A DNA stretch of 64,000 bases from positions 1,550,001 through 1,614,000 of the forward strand of contig JAALGY010000001.1 of assembly GCA_032358165.1 (NCBI GenBank), given 5' to 3'. A program made the position numbers and the translations under genes. Shown here in pieces: positions 44,581 through 55,021 of this stretch. This DNA comes from Diplosphaera chodatii. Taxonomy: Eukaryota; Chlorophyta; Trebouxiophyceae; Prasiolales; Stichococcaceae. The notes beneath the pieces were generated by a model. It searched no databases, was not told the DNA's origin, and saw only the letters and a list, made by a program, of their open reading frames with translations. Positions within the stretch are counted from its first letter, which is position 1, and each line of letters begins with the position of its first letter.

Positions 44581-47500
44581 CTACGCTGCGTGGTCTGCTG
44601 CTGCTATACACAACACCGGAAAGAGGGAGCGCTGCACGCGGCTGCCAGCGGCTGTGGTCGCCTCCCGTGCTGGCATCTGAGGTGCTACTGCACAGGGCTC
44701 ATGCTTCACCACTGCCGTGGGCTGCTGCGGCGCTGCTGCAGGCGGCGGCAGCAGCTGCACCAGCGACTTGTCATCCACCACGCTTGCCTGTGTGCAGGCA
44801 TCAGCGCACTCAACAGCATGCTCAGCGGTGCAGCACACAGGCGGTATGTGTAAACATGCGTGCAGCAGAACACATGGCACAGGCAATCAGGTGGACTGCC
44901 ACACACCATGTCATCTGCATCTGCCGCTCCCTGTGCCACACATGTGCCGTCTTCATCGCTGTCATCATCTGCGCCAAGCCCCTCCGTAGGATCACCATAC
45001 GCAACCTGAAGCGGACGCATTGACGGTGTCTGTATCTTGCCAGAGGCACTTGGCGCTGTGACGTGCGACATTTACGCACTGAGCGCCTTGCAAAAGTTGA
45101 CAGCGAGTGCGCACAGCCGCAAACGCAGGTGCTGGCTGCATCAACCGACCTGCCAGAGCTCTTGACGCAGTGCCGCCAAGTCACCGCTGCACTGGAACTC
45201 TCGAGGAGTCATCCGCAGGCGGTTTCGTGGCAGGCAGCCCGCCCGCACCTTATTCTGCAACTCCTCATGCTGCTGCAGCCGCAGCTGCAGGGCCTACGCA
45301 GTGCGAGGGGGTTCCACATCGCCTGTCTGCACTGCCCAACTTGCATGACAGCCGGCGGCATCCTGTCACCGACACCTGCCAGCTGCACCTGTTTGAAGGG
45401 ACCCAAGCACCTGCAGGTCGGAGTCGGGCGGCCAGAGGGTGCCGCCAGGCGGGATGCCGCCGCCGGTGTAGCCGGTAGGGTTTTGGTAAAACTCCAGCGC
45501 CCGGCGGTCGGCGCCGCCCCTGCCGATGGCGCCCCGCAGCCCTGACACCGCCAGGCCCGCCGGTGTGCGGGCGCGGCTCAGGGCCGTGTAGACCTGCATT
45601 TCAGGTGCTGCCTGGTCCTGGAAGTTATAAAGGTGAAATGTAAGGGTGTGGAACAGCTGAGAGTCTGGCTACACGGCGGCTGCTGGGGGTGTAGTGTCCG
45701 TGCTTTGCAATGGTGGGCAGGTGCACCATCGCAGGGCTGCTCAGGGCAGCCTAGATCCCCCCTGTGCTGCTCAGCGCTGTCCCGCAGGGGCACTGAACAT
45801 CAGGGGTCAGATAGAGGCACGGGGTCGCACCATCCCATGCTTGAAGCAACCCTCGAGCGAGACTTTGACAGCGTCAAGCGTCATGCCCTGTACAGGATGG
45901 TGACGAGAGGGGCATGATCAGCTTGGCAAAGCATTGCAAGCTGTAAGAAGGACGCTGATGCATGATGGCACACATGCACATGAGGAGCTTGCAGATACAG
46001 CGTCAAGAACACGAGCTTCAAAACTGAGCAGCGCCGACCTGCGACTTGTGGATGGTCACTGCCCAGCCCCACCTGCATATGTGAACACAGAGTTCTTGCG
46101 CGTCATGCTGGGTGCTCTAGCAGTTGCCTGCGTTGGCATGGCAGCTGCCCAGGCATCACTGGCCTAAGCACGTGTTACCCGCTGGCTGCATACTGCTTCC
46201 TTGCAGAAAGTACGCACATGAGCGGTATCTGCACCCGCCAGACTTCGCCAACAGACTTCACCTTCTCGCCGAACTTTGCTGGGTACACGATCTGCACGGC
46301 ATCGAAGGCCAACATGCAGCCACACACTGCACCATCAAGCCACTTGATGCAGGCCAACACAGCTGCAAGAATCCAGGAAGACATGCCAGATGCACATCAG
46401 GGCATGTGACCGGCTTGCCTGCGGCTGAGTTACGCAGGCAAACTTGACAAGCGGCAGCTGCAGGTTTTTGCCATTTTGCATCGCAAAATGCCTAGTGTGT
46501 ATCATGATTGCCTGCAAGCAACATCATGTGCTAAGTTGGGGACCAGACATGGCACCAAGCAGTGCGGTGACAGCATCTCGGCATGACGCTGTTTCAACAA
46601 TGGGCAGAACGCACCCGGATTCGCTGCTGTTCCCGCTCTATTCGCTCTGCCGGCGTCTCGCCATGCGTCAGGTCCAGCTCATCCGATGCAGGGATGCGAC
46701 GCCGTGGCTTGTGCCTGCATGGCACCTCGCCGCTTGGTCACAGGCAAATTTTGGCATGTGTGTGGTTACACCAAGGGTACAGCCCCGAGCTGCACCTCCC
46801 CTCTGAATGCAGCACTGCAGTCCTTCACTGCAGCTGTTTAATCTGCGCATAATACGTCCCCAGGTTACCTGGTGGTGGGGATGTCGCTGATGTGGCGCTT
46901 TGCGGGCGTCCGGGCGCCGCCGCTGTCCCGGTTGCTGCCGCCGCTGCGCGCTGGTGTCATCGGCTGGCTGGCGGCACGGCTGCCGCTGCGGGGTGTGCTG
47001 CCACCATCTGGGCCCTGCGCCCACTGCAGCCCGTCTGAAGGTGCTGCCTGCACCGACTGCTGCAAGGTGTGCGCTGGGCCAGTCACAGGAACATCGCTGC
47101 CCGACCCGATGGCGCAGCTGGTGACAGCTGCTGATGCTGCATCCTGCTCTCCAAAGGTGCTGCCAGCTGCTCGGGTGCCACTAGGCATGCTGATGTGGTC
47201 TGCTGACGCACCCATGCCAGTGGACTGGCTGCGATTTGGCACATCAGGGGCCCCTGTGAGTGCGCTGCTGGTGCTGCCGCTGAGCCGTAGTTTGCGCACA
47301 CCGCTGGATGGCGAGTCCGCTTGCTGCAGACACATACGTCATGATATGTCATGAACCGTGCTTCTTTCTGATTGGCACATTCCTTCCTTTAAGCAATCCT
47401 TCAGCCTGCTGTTGGACTGGATCAGTACAGCACATACTGACCGGCATCTGGCTGGGCTGTGATGTCAGGTCCAGGAAACTGCCTGTACGAATAGCCTCCT

Positions 47501-50500
47501 CCTGTTTCCGCTGCACCCGTATTATGAGGACACATCAGCAGCAGGCAGGGTGGTACATCCTCATCTCCCATCTCAGCCACCCATGAGCGTTTCATCTGGC
47601 TCTGAGCGTCTGGATTGGATTCGCACAGCGGGGGCTTGACTGACCTGAAGCGCTTGTGTAAATGACAGTTCCTCAAGGATCTCGAGGTCGTCGCCACTGT
47701 CTGATGAGTCACCCGCAAACACGCCTGTGCTCCGCACATGAGTCTCTTGTGACGCGGCCGCCAGGCTGTCAGCAGGCAGTGGAGTAGTGCTGGCGTCCTA
47801 CATGGGTCGGGTGCAAGGTAGGGCATGTCAATGCCTATGCACATGATCGTGTCAGGCCTGACATCTGTGCAAGAGCTGACATTGTGTATCTGCAGGATGA
47901 CACGCCTGACTCGTGCAGCTGATCGTCTGAATGTCAGCTTTGCTGAGCTTGCCGTAACTCACATTGCTGTGGTAGGCTGAAAGCTGCCGGCTGAGCTCAT
48001 CATCTCGGTGGCTGAGCTGCTGCATCGCCATATCCTGAGCAGACAGTGGGCCGCACAGCTTGTGGACGCATATGGTCAGCATGTGCAGTCGGTGGTATCA
48101 TGACTATACACGATGATGTCAGTACAAGCAGATGAAAAAGCGCACCAGCGGGACGAAGTCGATCACATGACCCGCACTCCCATTTGCCAGCAGCACCTTG
48201 TCTACGTTGACTGTGTTGGCATTTTGCAGCACCTGTGCCACCACAAGCAAGTAGCAATCCAACCTCAGAATGTGTATATGTTTCTTGCAGAGACCATGGG
48301 ATTGGGCAGACTGTACCGCCGCTCTCACCTGTGTGCCCAGGCGCAGCGGCAGCAGTGGGAGCGCACGGCACTCGTCCCAGAACTTTTCCGGCTCGAGCGC
48401 TCTTCTGCATGCAGCCCTGTGTGCATAGGTGGAATTCATAAGAAGGCGCCTCAGTGCAGATGTGCTTGAGATTGCACATGTCATGGCCGAAGCAGCGTCT
48501 CAACAGTTTCATTGCCAGCAGGAAATCGCAGGGACCCCTACAACTTTGTGTGCACCTTAGCTGATGGGATGGCATGCCTGCACCAAACTCATCATCCTCG
48601 GTGTAATCGTCCAGTGCTCCGTACTTGAAGACTGGCGTGTCCAGCGCTGTGAAGCGCTCAAGGTTCATTGCATCGACATCCTATGGCAGCGCATGCCAAC
48701 TATGAAAGCAGTTCACATCTCATCTTAGCTTTATACAACCAAGAACGAGGCACTGTTCACAGGGTGCTGAGCTTGAGATGTCTATCAGACACTGGAGGGT
48801 GTCATGCATATCGTGGTCCTTGTGCACACTCTCACCTTGTTTAGGGGTGCCAGCATCGAGACAGGCGTGCCGGCGGGAATGCTCAGCCCCCTGCAGCTGC
48901 GCTCGAACCATGTGATATGCTGGGGTGCAGGCGCTGGGTAGCCTGTTCGTAGTGCATGCAGATGCTCCACAAACTCCTGGTCTTGCTGCCTGTGCACCTG
49001 CAACCACGGAAAAGACTGCAATAGGTAGGTTGATGGCAGCCACAAGGACACCAGACAGGGGCAATGCCGCCCATACACAAGCGCTTTGGGCTTCTGGCAG
49101 CTGCCAAGGGACCGACAGCTAAGGGAATCATGCGGCACGGGGACGGGCAATGACTGCTGTCAGGAACAACTCGGCACACCTTGGTCAGGAGGTGGTGCCT
49201 GAGTCTGAGATCCTTCCATGCAGCAGCTTCGTAGCAGCGGCCACGGTTGTGCACGGGCGTTGACAGCAGCACCTGCCGGCGGGTTCTGTTGCAGCAAGCA
49301 AACAGGTCATGATGTTGCGGGGTCGCCACACAGGCTGTGGAAGACCAGATGTGCAGGAAATGCGCTTCAGCGGCAGTAGGCACAACACCCAATCTGCCGT
49401 TGACACCCACCTGCACATCGGCTGAGACACCTTCTCCATTTTGACGACTGGCGGCAGCTGTAGGAAATCTCCAGAGAATATAAACTGTGCACCGACATAC
49501 ACACCTCGGGCCTCGGGTTTTGTGATGCAGCTGTCCTTGTGCAGGAGTTGACGTGCTGCAGGTGTTGTGATAGTAATGGCAGTGTTGATCCCTTGCCTGC
49601 AGAGGGCGCAGCACTGGCTCTCCATGACAATGGCGCCGTACTCTCAGCAGCTGCGCCAGCCAGTGGGCCAGAAACTCCCCTGACATCATGGACACCTGCG
49701 GCAGCCAGCTCCTGCAAGGCTCGCTCTTGCAGCTCTGTGGGCAGCTGGGGAGAATCATCATGGGGTGTGGTAGACTTCTACGACATTGTGACTCCAGGTC
49801 TGTCGTCTGCTCACCTCATCCACGATGATGGCGTCCAGCCGCCGCAGCACGATGCGGCTCTTCCACATCTTGCCAAGATCGCCAATGTTCTTCGGCACGC
49901 CACAGTCTGCACGCAAGTTGCTGGATGCATGGATTGTGCTGCTCGTAACAGCCATGCATGCGCTGTTTAGCGCACAAGCACCATCACCTCAAGTCGCTGC
50001 AGCTGGGGGCATGTGGACACTCACTCAGCTGGCGGTGCAGTGTGGTGCCCTCCAGAGGCTCGGCGGCAATGCCTGTGGTCGCAGTCACCGCAACATTGAG
50101 GCCCTCTGCCTTCAGCTCCCTGCAAGCGAGCGACTGATTTCAGTGCGCAGTGAGAGTTGGGCAGGAGCAGCAGGAACCTGTGCAGCAGTTCACCAGAGGA
50201 GAAAAGTGTCGGCAGGGCACAATGCTTGCATGTCCGCAAGCAAAGCACCTGACAATGGACTGAAGCAAGAAGCTTTTCCCTGCGCATACGAAAGTCTGCA
50301 GTCATGCAGACGGTTGGGCAACCTGTTGCGCACTCTCTGGCTTCGAGTCGCAGGGCAGAGCTGCATCGCAGATGCCACATGAGCACAGCGTGGCACCTGT
50401 TCCTGCTGGACCCGAGATCAGGACGTTATGCCCCTCCATGACATCCTCCCTGCGTGACAGCAGCCCAGCGATGACATCTGTAGTCGCGAGGCAACAATCA

Positions 50501-50659
50501 GTGTTGTGGTTCCTGCAGCGCTTGATCATGTCTACGACATGTGGATTGATGGCGTCATGCTTACAGGGCGCGCCGCTGATCATCATCCAGCTGTGATATG
50601 GCCATGACGCTCTGATGCTGCGCAGATTCCGGCTGCACTGCTGCGGCGGCTTTACTCAT
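44581..50659 (-). CDS. PIF1-family ATP-dependent DNA helicase with a large internal insertion
   Basis: PIF1 helicases are 5'-3' DNA helicases acting in genome and organelle DNA maintenance. Exons on the minus strand carry the family motifs in order. Walker A is split by an intron: NVLISGPAGTG, then GKSFLLQSIVR. Next: ELKAEGLNVAVTATTGIAAE, VPKNIGDLGKMWKSR, Walker B RLDAIIVDEVS then MMSGEFLAHWLAQLLRVR, GAQFIFSGDFLQLPPVV, AAAWKDLRLRHHLLTKV, RQQDQEFVEHLHALRTGYP, TPVSMLAPLNK, DVDAMNLERFTALDTPVFKY, LPLLPLRLGTQV and LANGSAGHVIDFVPLV. After a Ser/Asp-rich insertion (about 48080-46865) come AVQIVYPAKFGEKVKSVGEV, WGWAVTIHKSQ, GMTLDAVKVSLEG and QVYTALSRARTPAGLAVSGL. The tail includes LQLRLQQHEELQNKVRAG and an acidic stretch DDDSDEDG, ending at 44581. 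The start (ATG at 50659) is tentative because an earlier exon is possible. Confidence 0.85.
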
Positions 50660-51736
50660 GCGCTGACGAGGTCCGTCAGCATAACGAAAGTGTGTTGCGC
50701 TGAGCTGTCGCCCATGAAGTGCAGGCTTGGCCTTCACCTGACGCACAGTCGAAGCCAATCACAGCGGAATGTGCACTTGTGATCACCTCTTTGCGTATCA
50801 ACTTGGAGTCCTCTCAGGACCACACCACTCTCACACTTGTCTGGGACCCCAGGATACGGAATGGTGCACAACAGCAATGAGATCACAAGCCCCGATCCGC
50901 CTGTCAGGCGTATGATCAGAGCATGCAGTTCATCAATTGCCGACAACTTGCTACGTTTCAGGCTGGTCCAACGAAGTTATTGCCGAGCGATTGCCTGTGC
51001 CCAGCCTGCTGTGCTGCGCTCATGTGCCTGCCCTGTACTGCTTGTCGAGTCGTGACCTCTGCGTGCAACCCCTCGAGGCGCTGTGCAAATCTGCTTCAAA
51101 GCAGTGTCAAGGCACTTTCGTTGGGCCCTTGAGCACCTCGGGTGGACTGCTCATGCCGGTATGCGAGATTGCGCGAACACGGTGCCTCCAGCCAATGCGC
51201 AGGTTAATGTGCAAGGAGCAGTTCATTTTCTGTGGCGCGCGCTATATCAGATCAGCACCGATGCGCTCTAACTTTCAACCCGTCGAATTCAGTAGGCATT
51301 GGCTAGGACCCAGAAGTTGCTTTACCACCAAGCTGTGGTGTGTCCCAGCATGTCCGAGGTCGTTCTGAGGGTGCAGGTGCACGCAAGGGCAAGGTGTGAC
51401 AGGGGCACGCATCAAGAAGGAGTTCGTTGTCCGATAACAATCATTTCGACCCGAAGTCCTTGTAAGCTTAGGATACTGTGCCGCTCGCGTCCCTCGGACT
51501 TGGTCACACCTGAACTTGCCCTGGAGTGAGCAGACTCGCGCCAACACAGCGCGATCCCGCATTGCACGCCCAAACACAGCATTTCAGTACTATACGATGA
51601 TCCGAGCTGGTCGACGGTGCACAGGGCATCTTTGAGGATAGCATCAGTTCAGTGCGGACGCTCGGCCAAGCGAGCGTCCTGATCTTACTTGAAGCAGACA
51701 ATTGTTGCAGGTCGCATTCAGCGTTCAGGGGCCGCG
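50660..51736. other. Divergent region between the helicase and EF-hand genes
   Basis: It should hold both promoters and perhaps a first helicase exon near 50680-50758 (VKAKPALHGRQLSATHFRYA). Nothing else in it was recognised as a gene, repeat or RNA. Confidence 0.4.
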
Positions 51737-53537
51737 ATGTCAGCCTCCAGCAATACTGATCCTTTCTCCGAGCCGCAATGGAAGATGCCAGGGTGTGTTG
51801 ACATTTACATCGGAATGCTGTCAGCAGCGCCGTGCATCATGCGTCATACCAGCCACCGCTCAGCGGCTCATCGGTATACACATTCACGGTGCTTCACAAG
51901 CACAACCTTGAAAATTAATACCATGCAGATACACAGGGTACATCCGTGGCATGGGCGAGACCTTTGCCAAGACGCCGGTCATGGCGCAGTGGGAGACAAA
52001 GGAGCCCCCGCCCGACAGCTTCCTGTACGCCCGATCAAAGGTCTGTTTCGTTCTGGGTAGCGTTTTTAATGATCAATGCAATGGTCGTCAGGCGTTGTAG
52101 CAAACGCCACCTCCTATGTGCCTTCAGGCGCCCCCGGAGACCTCAGCTGTTGATGCAGCGCGGGATGCCTGCAGCTCGCCAGAGGCGCACGGTGCCACTG
52201 CACACCACGACGTCCTGTGGCCCAGGTGCGCTTCCACCAACACGCGCAGATGCTCTGTGACCGTGCCTGCCGTGTGTGACCGCGGCCAGCAGGCATTCCA
52301 TGCAGATAACTGTTGTTCTGTATCTAGCAAGAACCCGAGCATTTCAATTGCCGCTCCGCCGTGAGACGCGCAGGCTGCAGCAGCAGGCGCGGCAGGAGCA
52401 GGTGCACGCCCGCACGTCCAACATCTCGCTCGGCGACTCACGGTTGCACTCGCACGACACCTCCTACCGCGTGAACTATGCAGCGCCGCTGCCGGGGACC
52501 GACACGCTGCGCAGCCCCCTGCAGGCATGCCACCAACTCACCTGCAGTGCACCAGTGCACCAGGTCTAAAAAGTTGCCGATGCTTCCGCGATTTGCTAGT
52601 AAGCCTGCCGACATGTTAACGAAGCACATGGGTGTCATTGCCGCGCAGAACAAGGACCTGAGGGCGGCTGACCTGCGGCACATGTACAGCTCAGCCTACA
52701 ACCGCATTGGCCCGTGCGCAAACGCTGGTTGCCGCCACTGCTCGACAGACATTGACCTGCATCACTGCCATGTTGCCGCTCTGCATGTTACAGATGCACA
52801 GGGCTTCTCGCCCAGCTGAAGCTGAGCCCCTTCAATATGTATGTCAAAGGTGCATCATTACAGTCGACAGGTGTTGGCATTAACATGTAGGGAGCGGCTG
52901 GAGTCGATGATGGAGGCGATGCGAGAGCGGCTGGCGGGCAAGATGGGCAACGCTAACAACAATGCGTTCAAGCTGCGCAAGCTGTTCAAGATGTGGGACT
53001 CGACCGGTTCTGGAAGGGTGCGGCAGCAGTCTTGACCCTCAGCACAGTGTTACAGCACTGGAGTCTGACGACAAGGAGCCGCTTGTCGCCCCCTTGCATT
53101 CAACATCAGGCAACAGCACCCAGCTCCATCGCAACACTCTGTGTTGGTATGGTGCCAATGCAGTGCTATATTGAGGACTTTCGCCTGATGACGGAGAGCG
53201 TGGGCATGCAGCTCGATGACGACAGCCTATTGGCACTCTTCTCGAAGGTGCGGGTTCACGGGCTGGCGCGGAGCCGTCAGTTCGCGACAGCACCTGTATG
53301 AAGTTGAAGTTGTATGCAGCAATTGGACCTCTGGCGTCTGCTTCCTTACGGCACGTGGGGGTTGGACTCACAGCAAAGGTTCTTTGGTGTGACCTGCAGC
53401 ATGACCCAGAGGCGACAGGCACGCTGGACTACAGTGCTCTGATGAAGAGCCTACTGGATGACGACATGTATGCGCTGTACTCGGCGGGGGCGCCCCGCCC
53501 ACAGCACCCTGATGTCATCCGTGTCGCACCACAATGA
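51737..53537 (+). CDS. EF-hand protein with a ciliary-protein-like N-terminus
   Basis: Exon 1 starts MSASSNTDPFSEPQWKMPG and joins in frame to YTGYIRGMGETFAKTPVMAQ and FLYARSK. The combined PGYTGYIRGMGETF resembles the PGYxGxIPG...TF motif near the N-terminus of several ciliary microtubule-associated proteins. Later exons read RETRRLQQQARQEQVHARTS, NISLGDSRLHSHDTSYRVNY, SKPADMLTKHMGVIAAQNKD and LRHMYSSAYNRI. Two EF-hand-like units follow. The first is FKLRKLFKMWDSTGSGR then IEDFRLMTESVGMQLDD, with loop D-S-T-G-S-G. The second is LLALFSK then HDPEATGTLDYSALMKSLLD, with loop D-P-E-A-T-G-T-L-D-Y, which lacks the final acidic residue and may not bind calcium. The stop is at 53537. The exact protein family was not identified. 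Confidence 0.65.
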
Positions 53538-53562
53538 TGTTGAGTGCAACAAGTCCATCGTG

Positions 53563-54324
53563 ATGGCCACCACCGCGCATGACCACGAGCATCAGGAACT
53601 GTGCAGTGTCGCAGCTCTCAGCACAGGCTTTTTCCTGCTGGCTCCGTTAGCCGAGGCCCGTGAACCTCGAGTGGAAGAGTATTTGCCGCCGCTGCTTCCG
53701 CCACTGCACTCGTGTCAGGGCCAGGGTGTCCTCGATGTTCATGCCATGATGTGCCACTTTGCGACTGGTCATACGTCACATCTCGTCGCGAGTCAGTTCC
53801 AAAATTGCTTGCCGTGTCCGCGTCTGCAGACGGCTCGCTGTGCAACCCGCACACTGCAGGATTGGCCCACTCTGCATGCCAATGTGAGGTCCCGTCGTGC
53901 TGCAATGGCGTTCGTCGTAAAGGTGTTTGCCTCTGGACGCTACACACTGGTGCCTGCAGTGGGCCGCGAGCCTGATGTGAGCCTGCTGCAGAAGGGCCAA
54001 CAGGAGCGGTTTCTGGAGTTCGCAAATGCATGGCATCCGCTGCCGCCACAGCTCTTCCAGCGCCTGCAGCGCTCGCTTCACACCAGGACATGCGCGGGGC
54101 AGCTGCAGTGGTGGTGCTGCTGCAAGTGCTGCAGCGATTCGAAGGCCTGGGACATGGACCGCGACCCCGATGAGTTGCTACAGCACATCCGCGGCCAGCT
54201 GGCAGGCATTTTGGACCCTTCCCAGTACGAGCTGCTAGAGTTCATTGGCATCGGCCAAGATTGGGAAGATGGCCGTCCGATCCTAAAGCTGTGGCTGAAG
54301 GATCCGCAGCGCTGGCAGGCCTAA
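53563..54324 (+). CDS. Unrecognised protein or terminal exon
   Basis: This is a single long open frame with no obvious intron, unusual for this window. The N-terminal half has low-complexity features and may be intronic or untranslated. From about 53900 it looks like real protein: MAFVVKVFASGRYTLVPAVG, QERFLEFANAWHPLPPQLFQ, DPDELLQHIRGQLAGILDPS and GIGQDWEDGRPILKLWLKDP, stopping at 54324. No family is recognised. It could be a separate small gene, or the last exon of the EF-hand gene if the stop at 53537 is spliced out. The ATG at 53563 is a formal choice. Confidence 0.45.
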   Translation: MATTAHDHEHQELCSVAALSTGFFLLAPLAEAREPRVEEYLPPLLPPLHSCQGQGVLDVHAMMCHFATGHTSHLVASQFQNCLPCPRLQTARCATRTLQDWPTLHANVRSRRAAMAFVVKVFASGRYTLVPAVGREPDVSLLQKGQQERFLEFANAWHPLPPQLFQRLQRSLHTRTCAGQLQWWCCCKCCSDSKAWDMDRDPDELLQHIRGQLAGILDPSQYELLEFIGIGQDWEDGRPILKLWLKDPQRWQA

Positions 54325-55021
54325 ATGCCAGGGGCTTGTTTCACGGGCGACCTTTAATACACTGCCGCTGCTCAGCAAACTTGCACAGTCTGCGCCTTGT
54401 CGAATATGCGCACCTGTACACCCCCTCTGTACATGCATTGTCATGGCTATGGCCGAGTTGCAGCTCAGTATGACAGCATATTGAACTGTTGTGTATCTTT
54501 AAGCTTGTTGTTGACAAGCAGGGCTCAGTTGATGCATTGCTTTGTTTGCAGCGTGTGTTCCACTAAGGGATCTCCCTGCACAATGACTCGATGTGAACGT
54601 AGAAAGCCACCACACACCAAAGAACGTCATGACTGAAAATGAATATGGTATTGCCACTGATGAGTACCTGTACAAACCAGCTAACAAACACTTGGCTTGC
54701 GCAGCCTTGCTTGCGTCTCTAAACTTGGGTGGCGTAGCTCTAGGATTGCGCAGAAGTTATGTACATACGCTGATATTTTATGGTACATGCGCGGTCGGCA
54801 CAACATATGCGCCCAGCTTCCGGTGCTGCAATGCTGTGCGCCCATCTGCTGCTTCTTGGATTTGTTGCTGCTGCAAGCGGGCCATGCACATCAGCTCCTT
54901 GCAGTTGCATTTGTAGAAGTCGGCAAATTCCAGTCAGGCCCTGCAAACACATGCCCGTGGTGACAAGATGTATAAACCACCCAGGTGAGCATGCGGCTGA
55001 GTCGGAACAGTATGTGGTTGA
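54325..55021. other. Convergent gap, no gene seen
   Basis: It lies between the unrecognised plus-strand ORF and the 3' end of the minus-strand PLC-like gene. It contains AT-rich stretches and short open frames without motifs. Confidence 0.4.

Noticed and set aside
53458..53900. N-terminal extension of the unrecognised ORF overlapping the last EF-hand exon
   Set aside because: This part overlaps a well-supported exon in another frame and has chance-like composition; only the part after about 53900 looks like protein.
54593..54916. 107-codon plus-strand open frame
   Set aside because: AT-rich, no motif, placed in a convergent gap where 3' untranslated regions are expected.
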